Positions 13,579 through 26,833 are shown, counted from the first letter of the stretch. The stretch: DNA of 64,000 nucleotides from Dipetalonema caudispina (GCA_013365325.1 JABVXV010000064.1:186001-250000), one strand, 5' to 3'. The notes: generated by a model not told the origin, from the sequence alone. A program made the numbers and translations.

Positions 13579-13870
13579 TGAAAATTTTTTGCTTGTATTT
13601 ACCGCATAGAATTCATATCATTTATTACCATTCATTTACTTCATTTAATCAATTTGTTTTATTTTTTCGGTTGCTTATTTCCTTTTCTTCACTTCTTTTT
13701 CAGTTTATTTTCGTGCTTTTTTTTTTTTTTTTATTATTTTATCTTAGCAAAAAAAAAAAAAAGAGAGAGAGATTTCAATTTCAGGATTTTGGGATTTGTA
13801 ATCTATGGAAAACCCAAAAAATTTATGTCTTTTTCGTTTTCTTTTTTTTTCCCCCTCTTCCTCATCTTCT

Positions 13871-13873
<3 letters not shown>

Positions 13874-13903
<30 letters not shown>
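13874..13903. repeat. (TC)n microsatellite
   Basis: A tandem TC dinucleotide run of about 15 copies after a T- and C-rich stretch. Confidence 0.9.
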
Positions 13904-13907
<4 letters not shown>

Positions 13908-13922
13908 CTAATTGAGAAATAG

Positions 13923-15736
13923 GAAAAATGCTTCTTACGGAGATTGAAGCTTCAACAACAACAATAATCAGCTTTTCTCCCATTTTACCAACAAAAACAT
14001 CAACAACCTTAAATTATTGATGACTTACATTCCGCTAAGAATGAATTCATCGTTGTAGAAATTTTTTCGCCACAAAAAAAAGAAAGGAAAAAAAAAAAAA
14101 AAAAAAAAAAAAACTGAAAAAGAAAAGAAGAAGAAATACTTTCTCATTTATATTATAATCGATTAGTTTTGTTAGTTAATTTGCGTCGAATACAATGTTG
14201 TACTTTACCAGTTTTTCTTTGATTAGTCTTTGCTAATTACAATGTTGAAATTAAATATTGCAAATGATTATGTTGAAATAGTGAAATCATTTTGTGAAAA
14301 CTTTTTTTTTTTCGACAAATATTTTGAGTGAAAACATTTAAATTAACATTTGACATATTAATCATTCATTCATTTGTTTACTTCGACATCTGATACTTTT
14401 TGAAAATAATGATAACAAAAAAAAAAGATACTCATAATTCACTAATCTTTAGCCATTTATCAATCAAAACAACACATTAGCAAATTTAACCACTAAACAT
14501 ATTGATCAGGTAAGAATTACTTGAATAAGAATTACGATGATCCATGATAAAAGTTATCTTGAATAGTTTATCAGAAGGTAATATTGAAGTATGATATGAT
14601 ATATGTCTAAAATGGTTCCAATAAACTGATACAGTACTGCTAAGTTTTAGATTGACTAACATCGGATTAATTAATCATGACATGAAATAAAATCATAATC
14701 GAAAATATGAACCGAAAGAATGATTGCAATACTTTTTAATCATTTAACATTCCATAAATCCAATAATTTGTAACTAAAAGATATCAATTAGTTCTGATTA
14801 AAGAAAACTTCTGATTAGTGAATATTGTATCTAATAGCCAAGTATCAACTTAATTTCTTCCTTAATTGCAAACTTGTATTTTTTAAATGTTATCTTCAGG
14901 AATAAAAATTTTAAAATTCTCTACTTCAATAATTTATATTTCTCGTAATAATTTCTTTCAAAAAAAAAAAAAAAGAAAAAAAAAAAGAAAAAAAATGAGT
15001 TCTACCAAATTACAAGCGAAAAATATAATTATCTTTAGTTAAACGAATCAATTTCAAACCAAAAATATTAGTTACCAGTTATTCTTGCTCGTTTTACAAA
15101 TTTTAAAATTTGCTAACATTGCACACATCAAATTTCATCAGAATTGTCACATATTTCACACTCTATTAGGCTATCCTTATACTAAGTGCCGTTCCGTACA
15201 CTAGTACCAAACGAACAGTTTTCAAAATCAAAAATCGCGAACAAAAAAAAAAAAAAAAAAAAAAAAAAATAAAGAAAGAGTGAAATACTTCGAAATGATT
15301 TTTGTCATTTGTAAAAGAAAAAAAAAAAACGCAAAAATGATTTATTACACAGATAAAGAGCTAATGGTTTAGCTAAATCTGTCTGACAGTTAAATATCTG
15401 TTCCATCATTTAGTTAAATTTTGGCAAAAATTTTTAATACTTTAATTCATACGAAACAAATAAGTATCAATGGATTAATGATCAAATCTAATATTTAATT
15501 CTTCTTCAATCATTTTTTTTTTATTTTTTTCTTCTTTTTTCTTTTTTTTCTTTTTTTTTTGTTTGATTTGTCATTGTAGATAGAATGATATACAAATTTT
15601 TGATTGTATCCTATGATGTAGAAAAAATTGAAAACTCTGGATAGGTTAACCCAAATAGTAAGTTAATAAATGATAAAGTTTGAATCAACCCAACGAACAA
15701 TATAATAACATACAATGTTTTAAAAAAAAATACACC
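13923..15736. other. Intergenic AT-rich stretch with long poly(A) runs
   Basis: No gene is supported. Long A runs lie near 14,093-14,112 and 15,243-15,269, with mixed A/G runs near 14,960-14,996. Stops are frequent in all frames. Confidence 0.55.
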
Positions 15737-16050
15737 CAGAAGGTTAATTAACGTTATTTTCTCTCTGCTAATTCTTTAATTTTTCATTATCATTTAAAAA
15801 AAACTTTTTTTTTTAAGGTTCAAAGAAAACAGTTTGTCTTTATTTTTTTTTATCTTTTTATCCTTCTTTATTTAAATGATTCATTCATTTTTTCTTTTTT
15901 TTTTGTTTTAATATTTTCGTGTTATTTACACATTATATTTTATGCATTGCCTACAAATTTTTCAAATTCTAAAGAAAGATTGTTCCAGAAAATGGTTAAT
16001 TAAATTTATTTCATTTCTTCCAACTCCTTAATTTTTTCACTATCATTTTA
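15737..16050. repeat. Diverged tandem duplication, about 250-bp spacing
   Basis: Two related segments, about 15,737-15,800 and 15,986-16,050, share the order CCAGAA, GGTTAATTAA, a T-rich link, CTCTTTAATTTTTCA-like sequence and TATCATTT. After both copies an A/T run is followed by an AAGGTT block. They look like an old duplication with many substitutions. Confidence 0.5.
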
Positions 16051-16089
16051 AAACATTGCTAAGGTTTTTTTTTTTTTTTTAAAAAAAAA

Positions 16090-19000
16090 GCTTTTCTTTC
16101 CTTACTTGACGAATTCATTTATTTCTTATATTGTTTTATGATTTGCATATTATTAGAATTCCTTCAAGTCTTTTTCAATCTTTCCGTTTCTTTTTCTTTC
16201 AATTTTATCCAATATTTCAATTTTCATCATTATTTTTTACTTTTGCATCCATCATTTCTTTTATTTATTTATTTTCCTCAAACAATTTTTTACTTTTGCT
16301 TTCTTTTCATTTTTTTAATTGATTTTTTTTTTTTTTTTTGGAACAAAATTCATTAAGACTAAGACTAATCACTGATTCAAAAATACTTGAGGGAACTAAA
16401 AAAAAAAAAAAGGCGAAAACCTGTTCCGCGATGAACTTCCTTTTCTTTTTCCCGAGACGCCAATTGATTTGACAAAAAAAGTCAGTAGAAGTTTTTTGTT
16501 AACTTCAAAAAAAAAAAAAATTTTTTTTTCTAAAATTGAAAAAGACAAAGCATCCCATAGGTTAGAGCGGAAATGTCATAGTGCTATTCTTAATTAGTCC
16601 TTTCTTTTATTTTCTCGAAAAAATTTTATTTCCTCTTCTTTACCTATTTCGTCGCACTTTTCATTCCTTCTATTTTTGCCAAGGAAAACTGATGGACTAT
16701 CGATCATTTGGTCTATTACTTTACCTTAGTACTGATCATTTCTAATCTGAGCATTCTTTTCCTTCTTTTTCCTTTTTTTTTTCGTCAAGAAATGTCTCAA
16801 TAATTTCTAAATTTGTTTTTCGTATCTGTTCAAATTAAATAAACTTGTGCTATCATTTTGGAAATAAATTTTTTGAAATGATTTTGGTAACTTATTTTCT
16901 TTCACTTTTGTCATTGAGAAAAAAAACAAAATAAAAATGATAATTTAATATCGTATTTCGTTACCAATATTATTATATACTCATATTTTTCTTTACTTTT
17001 TTCTTTTCCTTTCCAATATATTATATTTGCATTTTAAAATAATTATTTGGATACTTCAAGCATAATCCATTAATTTTTAATTAACATTCATACTGATTAG
17101 CATTGTTTTAATTAGACAGTTAATTGAATGGATAATGCCTGTTTCATTTGCTATCTTATCAAAAGTAATTCTTTCTTTCCGGGCATGCATTTCGTTTGCC
17201 GCATTAATCAGATTCATTGGCTTGTTAGAGAAGAAGGAAAGTATTTTTTCTTCCTGAATGTCACTTCTTCCGGAATGCCATATAATTCACCATATGTTGA
17301 AAAAGTTAAATAAACTTTATAATTTAGGATACTTTATAATTCAAAATATACATCATTGATTCGTATGATATATCACGGATAGTAAATTAGTAAGTCAATC
17401 GCAAAAAAAAAAAAAATGATAATTGTAAGTATTGTAAGCAAATTTCACAAAACACGTAAATAATCATAAATGCGTGAAGTAAGTGATAATGCTTGTGCAA
17501 TTTAATAATGTATGGATGATTTTTCATGAAAAAATTTATGCATTTTAAAATAAGCATTTATTGATTTTGTTAATTATTGAATGAAATAAGGCTTCGTAAA
17601 TTTCCACAAAAAAAGAAAAAAAAAAAAATAAAACAGTACATCAAAATGTTGAATTGTGACATTTACAAATTTTCCACAATGATTCATTAATTATTTTGTA
17701 CTTTTTGTCCAAATCATTCCATCAAATATTCATAACTGATATTATCAAATTCTTAAAAGTCACATGATATCCATTATCAGGTATGTGTATATTTCTCTAT
17801 TATGCTCAATAAGTGCTACACTTCAACTTTAACAATTTCTATTGTGCTTAATTTCTCCAACATCAGATCAGATCGGTGGTTTATGTTTGTCTATCCATCT
17901 TTCTCTTTACTCTTATGTCTATCTGAGGAACAGCTGTTAGCTAACTACACTTGGAATATTTCTTGCCCTAATCAACCGGTACGATGTTCAAATCAGGCTG
18001 TTACTCTGTGGTTGTTGTTGTTGATGATAAAAATGTTTGGTTAGTGATAGTATAATCTTCCCTCTTCTATTTTCATTGATTCTCGTTACTTTTTATTCTT
18101 ACAAATATATCTTAAATATATCAATTAATTTTGTCCTTTTTCTAACAATAATTCAATTATATTCGCGAGATTCCATTGCTTTTTTTAGGATCTTTTTTCT
18201 TCATTTTTCGCAACACTCAGATGATAATAGGGAAAATATTCATCATTAACAACAACAACAACAAAAGTATATCTTTGCGAAATGAACTTTAACATATATG
18301 TTTAGCTATTTTTTATCATTCTTATTTTTAAACATTTCCTGTTTTAGTTTTTATTGATTGCATACTGGATTTCCCGAAAGTATTAACATAGTTCAAGGGT
18401 CATGAAAAAATACTTGAATAAGAAATAGATGCAGATGCAAAAAATTGTACATCCGTTCGTGTAATAATATAAATTATCATCTTGCCATCTAATCATTTAT
18501 CAGTTTAAAAAATGTCATTTGCAGAAAGAAAACGAAGGGAAAATGGGAAGAAAAATAGGAAAGGAATTGAAAATTTTCACAAATTAAAATTGAACTTTCA
18601 AATTTCACACGTATTTGAAATCGATCATTCAGCTATACGACTAATTTATTTCTTCAAAGCTCTCAATGACTATTCATATTGCTTTTTTGAATCAGATTTT
18701 GTTTCTTTTTTTTCTTTTTTTTTTAAACGATCAATTAACTGTAGTTATATTTTAAATTATATCTAATCTGGAAAATGGAAAAATAAAAAGAGAATAACTC
18801 ATTTTTTCATTCTTATTCATTAATTAGATTTACCATTATTATTTTTTATTTTTGTTGACAAATCAAATTAAAAGTAAGCACCTTCGGTGTTTCAGAATAT
18901 TTATTTCAGATAATCTAATTATTTGCTTTAAAAAAAAAAAAAAAAAAAAAAATGAAAAAAATGAGAAGAAAAAAGAAAATTGCTTTTTGTTGAAATTAAT

Positions 19001-20640
19001 TAATTGAGTCCACCATGAGAGGACAAAAATCAACAAAATAACATACAATTAAAAAACAAGAATTAAAAGACCTATCAGAATCTATAAAAATTTACCTTTT
19101 CTTTTTTTGTTGTTTTTTTTCTTTTTTTTTTTTGATGTTATATTACTTACAAATATTTTTTGGCTTTCTTCTTTGGTATAATAAAAAATTTTACGTAGTT
19201 AACGTATGAATACAAACGTACGCGCATTGATAAGTTTATCAGCAAGCTTCTATGCTATCAGTTACTCTTATTTTAAGTAACATTAACGAAAAAAAAAAAA
19301 GAAAGAAAAAAAATTAGGATGAAAAGAGAAAGATTATAAGCATTAAAAAATAGTATTGATAATAATGATAATAACAATTTCCGATTCAAAATAATTAAGT
19401 AAGGAATAATTACTATTTCTATCCGATTTTCCCTAAATAATGTGTCATCACTATCAGTAGTATGATAATGCATGATAAGATGACTTCACAAAAACTTTTC
19501 AATTTCGAAATTATCACATCTAATTCATACAACATAAAAATTCCTCAATTAGTGCAATCTTATTTTCTCTTAACTTAATTAACTTGTAATCTAATTTTTG
19601 ATTTCAATTATTCAAACTACTCATTATTTTATTGCTATACTTTATTGTACTGATTTACTTGAAAACTGCAATGTAAAAAGTGAGATGATGCGTAATTCAC
19701 CTTGCCTAACTTTTTAATAAATTTATCCACGCTGATTGTATTTAGAAATTTAAAACGATTTAGTACGATAAGATCTCAAAATTTCGTCTTTTTTTTTTCC
19801 ATTTTGAGTAGTTTTTCTTACTGCTCAATTAATCTAAAACTATCTAAAATTTTGTTCCGCAGTGCAAACTTCCAATATCAGATTTTAATTTCCGGAATAG
19901 ATGAAAGATCGATGAGATTTCGAAGTTGATAAATATCATAATTACGATTTTGCTTTACATTTTGCACTGAAGGTTGTTTTTCAGTCTTTCCACTTTCTAA
20001 GAACTATTTGAATTTTAACAATCATTTCATGTTTAAATATAATCCAATACAGTATATCATGTCACCGTATACCGGATGTATTTTAAATTGCATGACATAA
20101 TATCAACATTTGAAATGTTCGTTTTAATATATTGATTTATATGACTTTCAATGATTAAGATTTTAAAAAATACAATCAACTTTTCATCTAAAAAATTATA
20201 AAGAGTACATTAAAAGTTTAAAAGATTGCACTTTAATTGTATTTGCTTGTTTACTTATTTACCTATCCACTTATTATCTATTTATTTACCTATCTTGTTA
20301 TTAAATAATTACAAACATTATTAAAATGTTCTCATTTATTCTCCACTTGATTTATCCATTTTATAAAATATTTTTATCAATTATAATTACTTTCTATCTG
20401 GGCAAATACGCAAGACGAAAAATTGAATTTCCTAAATTTTGTTTCCTTACGCTTATGTTATTATTGATAGTGATAAGTGGTAATTTATTTGATCAAAAAT
20501 TTTTCCCAAAATATTCAACATTTTCTTTTTCTTTTTCTTCCATCATTTCTTCGTTTAGTTAGAGGTTGAGTTAGATGCATAGCATTAAGATGTTAGCATG
20601 TTAGCTAGCTAGTTAGATAGATAGATAAATAGGTGGAAAA
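16090..20640. other. Intergenic AT-rich stretch
   Basis: No complete gene is supported. Frames at 16,131-16,356, 17,128-17,313 and 18,512-18,766 are translations of T- or A-rich DNA. The plus frame at 17,802-18,044 is the best of them: its last 40 codons are more balanced, including NYTWNISCPNQPVRC. It lacks clear splice sites and ends in a GTT/TTG repeat. Confidence 0.4.
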
Positions 20641-20674
20641 AGATGAGCAGTAAAACCAAAATTACATAGTAGTA

Positions 20675-20698
20675 GTAGTAGTAGTATACTACTACTAC
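20675..20698. repeat. Palindromic trinucleotide repeat (GTA)4(TAC)4
   Basis: A TAG/GTA repeat switches at its centre to the complementary TAC repeat. The two halves form perfect 12-bp arms with no spacer. It lies 58 bp left of the larger inverted repeat at 20,757-20,798. Confidence 0.9.
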
Positions 20699-20706
20699 GC
20701 CTTCCA

Positions 20707-21051
20707 TCAGTCTGTCCGATACTTTGACTTTTTGATATACAGCTGAAACTGCTGTTGCTTTAGCTCGAGCGATTGAGCTCGATCGCTCGAGCTAAAGCTA
20801 TACCTACTTGCTACTTCAAGCAATTGTGCCCGTTCCATATCGGCTTCTTCTTCTTCTTCTGCTTCTGCTTCTTCATTTCTTCTTCTCATTTACCGCTTTC
20901 GTTACCTTTTGCTATCAATTCCACTCGTCGTTACCGCGTTTCTTCTGTCCTTTCGATCAATCACACTCTGATCATTTACCGCCTCTCCATTAAAAAGTTT
21001 AAAGAAAGAAAGAAATGAAATAGATTTTCCGCCCTTATTCCAATCTTTGAA
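20707..21051 (-). pseudogene. Interrupted minus-strand coding-like frame
   Basis: One minus-strand frame is coding-like over about 115 codons but broken twice by TAA. The upstream half (about 48 codons from 21,051) includes NGEAVNDQSVIDRKDRRN and ends SGIDSKR. After TAA, three codons and another TAA, an ATG at 20,889 opens 60 codons: MRRRNEEAEAEEEEEADME, then ERAQLLEVASRYSFSSSDRA, ending KKSKYRTD. The base composition is clearly richer in GC than the flanks. A donor-like AAG followed by GTAACG sits exactly at the first break, so the first half could also be a real exon. No family is recognised. Decayed gene, separate exons, or chance are all possible. Confidence 0.3.
20757..20798. repeat. Perfect inverted repeat, 17-bp arms, 8-base loop
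   Basis: The left arm, GCTTTAGCTCGAGCGAT, and the right arm, ATCGCTCGAGCTAAAGC, are exact reverse complements around TGAGCTCG. That loop itself contains the palindrome GAGCTC. It lies inside the interrupted reading frame described at this place. Confidence 0.95.
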
Positions 21052-24041
21052 TTAAGAAACAAAAAACTTTTTTTTTTCCCATTCGTCATATTGAGATATT
21101 GCATTGTTCAGGTTGAAGGTTAGGAAATGGATTATGTATTATGACGTAAAGTGGGAAGAGAAAAAGAAAAAAAAGATCATAATTATATGTGTGACAAATT
21201 AATTAACTAATTGTTAATCAATTGTTCTATTTATCTTCATTTTATTACAAAATTTTAATTTAACAAAAATGTTTGTCTTTTGGCATATTTGTTGTAACAT
21301 TATTCCTTATTCATTGTTTTTTTTTTTTTTTTTTTTTTTTTTCACATAATTACATCAGCAGGTATTGCTTATTTCAAATAGAATAAAGCCTTAAACACAA
21401 AAAATTTACAAAGTTATCAGCCAATTAATTTCAGAATGATTGGAATCATTTTTAAACTTTTAAGAAATTAATAAATTATCCGTGATAATTTCATAAAAAT
21501 TTTACGCAATCAGTTCGCTTAGGGATGTATCACCGTATCCTCTATATCTTTTCATTAACAACATTGCATGTAATGTTTTAATCGGGCAATGATCGGCGAA
21601 GATAATCCTAACACTTTTGATTGATTTGCAATGCATGTTAGTATTGATATTTGTATCATTTTTAATTCTCTTCAACTTATACACAAATATACAAATTCCA
21701 ATTATTTACAATTTCAGATTTGCATAATTCCAGTATTGAAAATTTTGTAACTAAAAGTATTCATAGCTTCCGTAAACGAAAAAATTTTTAGAATAAAAGC
21801 ATCCTTTAATGCTTTATTTTTTGTTTTTTTTTCTTTTACGAAAAATGTTAAAAAAAAAAAAAAATTTTTGGAAATTGTCCATTTAAAAGAGACATAATGG
21901 CGGTAATATCAGTTAGAATGAAAACAGTCCGATACAATCTTTCACTATATGATAAAGTTTATTGGATATAACTAAAAGCGATAGATAGATGAAATGAAAT
22001 TATCGAAGAGCGCCGATTTCCCCATGTGTGTTACTTTCATCATTTTTTTATTAGCTGTATTACTATAGTTTTATCATTTTACTACAAAATTTTATAGATA
22101 ACTGAAAAAATATAATACTTAATAATTCCTTTATATATATATATTTTTTTCATCTACACATATAATTAACCTTTAGTTTGATTATTACTCAAGAATAGCA
22201 ACAATTTTGCCCAAGTTTTCCAATAAAAATCTATTAGTATATATATATATATTCATATCTACAAATACGTATTAATTAAAAAATAATTTCTGATATCCTT
22301 TTCTTCTTTCCTATAAAACGATGGGATTAATTATTATTATTTTTTTTAATTATACATGAATCTTTGGTTTATTTTTTTTCCTATTGCAATCATTTGTCAT
22401 TTCCTTTTCTTCGCCTTTCTTATTTTCTTCTGTGCTAATACAATGTCAAATGTTTCATTATCGAATGAAATAATCCCAAATGAGCAAATGACCTTATCAC
22501 GGTCATTTATTAATAGATAATTACACTACATGGCAATATATCAGTCATTTTTCCGTCACTCTATTTTCTGCTTCCCCTTTCTTCTTGCCTTTTAAAATGA
22601 TCATTTTTTTTTTTATCAATTGATATTTACAATCTCTGATAATAAGATTTCATTTGTTGTCAAAAATATTTGAATAAATTTGAATTTTGGCTTAAAATAG
22701 CACAAACAATAATACATATCCATATATTTATATCTTTCAAATATGGTAACTGATCTAATTCTCATTGAATACGGTAGGAATGATATGAAAAAATGACACT
22801 AATTAATTGTTCGTAAAAGTTTTGGGTAAATTGTTATCATTTTTAGCAGTTTACTTATATATGTATATATGCAATACTTGTTTTTTAAATAGTTTACCGT
22901 TTATTGTTTATTATGGTATATTAAAAAATATTCTTTTCTTTTTCTCTTTCTCCCTCTCTTTCCCTTTTTCTTTCCTTTACTCTACTATGAATCTGAGTGA
23001 ATTGTCCTTTATATTGTAAATTACGGGTACATAATTTTGCTCAAACTCTTTGGTTTACCTTCATTTCTCGTCTCTTGTCTTATTTGACCTTTTCTTCCTC
23101 CCACTCCAAGAAAAAGAAAAAAATAAAAAAAAAAAAAAGAAAAAAAAAGCCGCAATGATTCTATCTACTTCAAAATGATGATCGGTAGTCGTAGCTTCGT
23201 TCCAATTTACAAAATCTGAAATTTTTATTTACTGGAAAGATAGATGGGTAGAGAGAGAGAGAGAGAAAGAGAGAAAGGGAGATTCAGGTACCATTCGATT
23301 CAAATTATACTTATGTTAACAAATCAAACGAACGACAAGTAAACATAAGCAAATTGTTGTATATCCATTATCCTTCAATATATACTATATGTACCTTTCT
23401 TTAGCATTATCTAATGGAATTGAAAAAAAAAAAGATTAAACAAAAATTCTTTTCTAAAATATAAAATCGATTAGTTAAATATAAGTTTCATTTAATATTT
23501 TAATTTAATAATGATAAAAGTTTTAATTTTTACGATTATTGATGCTTTACTGATTGTTTTCCCAATGCAAATTGTCTCTTCTTCTTCAAATTCATTACAA
23601 CATTCACCAAAATTTTCTGGTCATATCATTTAACATAACTGCTGGCAGCAACACAGTTATCCATCTTTAAAATCAACGATTTTTCTTTCTTTTTCATTCT
23701 TTGACCGAAATTTCTCTTCCTCTTTATTTTTTACTCATTCGAATTAAACTCAAAATCAAACACATCATTTAACTGATAATAAATAATGTAAATGTAAAAA
23801 GCAAAAAAAAAAGACCTTTTTTTTCCCTTTTCTACTTGCGATATTTCAAATAATTTCAATAGATAATTTCATATGCAATTTTTCTACTCGATAACATTTA
23901 ATTGCAATCATTTTAATTCTCTGATATAATTAATTTTCACTTGACAACTTTTACATTGGCTGGAATTAAACATAAACAACAATTTCATTGACATCACCAT
24001 GTTTTGTTTTGAAAAAAAGAATGCGAATTTTACGTGCTAGT

Positions 24042-24082
24042 GAATAGCGAATAACGAATAGCGAATAGCAAATAGCAATAAC
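24042..24082. repeat. Heptamer tandem repeat GAATAGC
   Basis: About six tandem copies of a 7-base unit, GAATAGC, with variants GAATAAC and AAATAGC. Confidence 0.85.
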
Positions 24083-24772
24083 TTACAAATGCGACATATT
24101 TCTTTTTTTTTTTTTTTTTTTTTCATGAAGCAAAACGCAAAAATTATAATGAAATGAAACAAAATTCATACCAAATTTAATCGTAATTTAATTCAATAAT
24201 TAAATTTTCATCCCATGAGAAAAGCCAATAATAGTATGTCATAAGAATTGATGTGCTAATGATAAATTGAGGAAACATCTGAAAGTAGCTATCATCATTC
24301 AATATTTCTCATATCAGTTCATTAAAAATCAACGTAATTGAAAACTACTCATTGTTAACTTTTTTATTCGATTTTATGTTTTTTAAAGTAATCATTCTTT
24401 TAGTGTTGCAAATTTTTGTTCAATTCCTTGCTCTCTTCTTTCTATTCAAAAATTTTTCAAAGAAAAACGATAATGTTTCAATTCGATGGCGCCAACATCG
24501 ATGAATGAAATCATTTTAATGTTGTATTTGTGTGTGTATATATGTATTTGTGTTTTTTTTTTTTACCTAATTTTCTTTTTTTTGTTTTTTTTTTTTTTTT
24601 TTTTTTTTCATCAAAAATAAATTTTGAAAATTTACGTTGTCCTTTATTCATGGACAAAGTAAATTTTTTGAAAAAAAAAAAAAAAATTTATTATTTCGAC
24701 CCAAAATTATCTGTTCCACATCAAAACCCAACTCCAATCATTCCATTCCCCATTTCAATCTAAAAGGAAGGA

Positions 24773-24773
24773 G

Positions 24774-24817
<44 letters not shown>

Positions 24818-24972
24818 TTGAAGCGAGGCGGAAAGCATGGGTGATAATTTATTGTGCGCAATCAACAATTGGCGCATTTGAAGTTTTGGAAATGAAAAAT
24901 TGAGGAATGTAAGCCACACCCAATCATCAGATATATATATTTTTTTCATTCTTCTTGTGCCGATCATCACTA

Positions 24973-25002
<30 letters not shown>
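24773..25002. repeat. Long poly(A) tract and (CT)n run
   Basis: An A run of about 40 bases starts near 24,775. A CT dinucleotide run lies at 24,977-25,002. Short reading frames through them (poly-Lys, poly-Phe, Arg-Glu repeats) are artefacts. Confidence 0.85.
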
Positions 25003-25003
<1 letters not shown>

Positions 25004-26614
25004 CACCCCTCTCCCTCTCTTTTTCTTATTTCATTTCTTTCACTGTATTTTTGCATTAAAATTCTCTTCTTAATATTTTGTTTCGGGTTCGGAAAAGCGA
25101 AGAATTATGGAATAAAAAAGAAGAAGAAAAAGAAAAAAAAAAAAAAAAAAAAAAAAAAAACATTTAACGGTTTAGTTGAACAATTTTTTTTTTTTTCCTT
25201 CTTAATGTGACAATTATCAATTGTAAGCCAACCGATTACCGTTTCATTCGAGATTATTTCATTTCCTGTCCGATGCTTTGAACTAACTTTTTTCTTCTAT
25301 TCTCTCTCTCTTCTCTCTCTCTCTCTCTCTCTTCCTTTCTCCTCTTTCGTTTTGTTTCTTTCCTTCTTTTCCTCTGTTCCGGTAAGCCTTTTCGTTCAAT
25401 TTGCATTTATTTCAAGTTAATTAATCAGTATTAAATTTAATTATTTTGTCAGAAATTTTTAGATAATTGTATAAAAGATAATATTGATATGTCAAACAAT
25501 ATGAACAATAAGCCTAACATTCAATTGCAATAGATCAAATTGTTCGTTTTTTTCTTTTTCGAAATTAGCAAAGAGCCTATTTAGCTAAGTGAACAAAATT
25601 CATAGTTAATAATAGTGAAATATATTGATATGTTGTGATTATTATTGTAACTATTACTATTAATTTAAATTATCAACATTATCACTGGCTACTGATAACA
25701 ATTCAATAATGTATCACTAACATATACTATCTTGCAAAATTTTCATCGTTATCACATCAGTTATAATTAATTATTCTCACCCTTACTTAGTATTAAATTA
25801 TTACACCAATATCATTGCAATCATTATCATATTATTGCATAAAATGTTATCACAAATTTTTACGGTTATCATATCCGTCTTCTTTATTATCCAAACTTTT
25901 TACTTGGACTTTAAGTAATCGATATGGATTTCAAGTACGGAAAACAAATGAGGTTAAAAATATAAGGAAATAAAAAAAAATAAGTAGCTGAAGAATGAAT
26001 GATTGCTATTGATGCAAAATAATTTATAAAATCTGCCAATTACGAATTGAATAATTCAACCGTTATACTAATTAAAGAAATTTTGGATTGGAATTTATAC
26101 CAGATCATTTTTTTTTTAATTTCATGTGCATCATTCATTTATTGCTAATGATATCCTTATTGTATCAGTAATTCATTTTTATTGGATTAGAATAGACAAA
26201 TAATTTATAGAAAAACTTGTTGCATTCTTTCTTATAGTTGACTAATTATTACAACATGTTTTTATTACATCCAATTTATGCTTGTTTAATTCCTTGATCC
26301 GTTTGAAATTTTCTCAATGAGAAAAATTAGGAAAAATCAACACTTAAAATCAAAGAAATCATTTAATTTTTGAAACAAAATTTCGAGCATTTAATAAAAT
26401 TTAAAATTAAAATTTTCAATTTTACAATCTCAATGATAAAACTAGTAGTTGTATTGTTAAATAAATCAATTAATTTCAATGATTATTTTAAAGTTGAACG
26501 TGATATTTGAACTATTCGGCGTATTTAATTTACTAGCGTTATTTATGCAACATTCGCTTCAAAAAGTAATGAGTATATTTAAACATTTTCCCTTTTTTTT
26601 TTTTTGTTTTTCAG

Positions 26615-26833
26615 ACTAACTATTGATCAATGATGTTAATCAAAATATTCCAGCGATTTCATTGGAGCTGACAACTTTACTGATTTTAACAGGAACATTT
26701 TCGGTTCATCCGGTACTTCATGTTAAATGCTATAATCATCATTCATCGATTTCGAAAACGGAAGATAATAATTTAGAAACAAAAACGAAAAAGAAAACGA
26801 AAAAGAAAAAATTCGATACAGAATATTTGAAAA
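26615..26833 (+). promoter_or_regulatory. 5' leader of the zinc-finger gene with two upstream ORFs
   Basis: A textbook acceptor (long T run, then TTTTTCAG) ends at 26,614. It is either a cis-splice acceptor or the addition site for a trans-spliced leader, as is common in nematodes. The leader holds two small ORFs, both in the same frame as the main ATG but closed by stops: ATGATG at 26,630 to TGA at 26,671, and ATG at 26,720 to TAG at 26,776. They may reduce translation of the main frame. Confidence 0.5.

Larger units (their letters stand above)
21052..26614. other. Upstream region of the zinc-finger gene
   Basis: No gene is supported. The stretch holds very long homopolymers (T run near 21,319-21,342, A run near 24,775-24,815, A run near 25,132-25,160), several CT/GA dinucleotide runs (23,251-23,265; 24,977-25,002; 25,302-25,331) and AT-rich sequence. 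It probably carries promoter and enhancer sequences of the downstream gene, but I cannot point to specific sites. Confidence 0.5.

Noticed and set aside
13398..13922. 174-codon plus frame over the 13.4-kb island
   Set aside because: It is made of poly-Leu, Phe-rich and Ser-Leu repeats from CT-rich DNA; the minus frame there is the more coding-like one.
24530..25006. Frames over long A, T and CT runs
   Set aside because: Homopolymer and dinucleotide translations.
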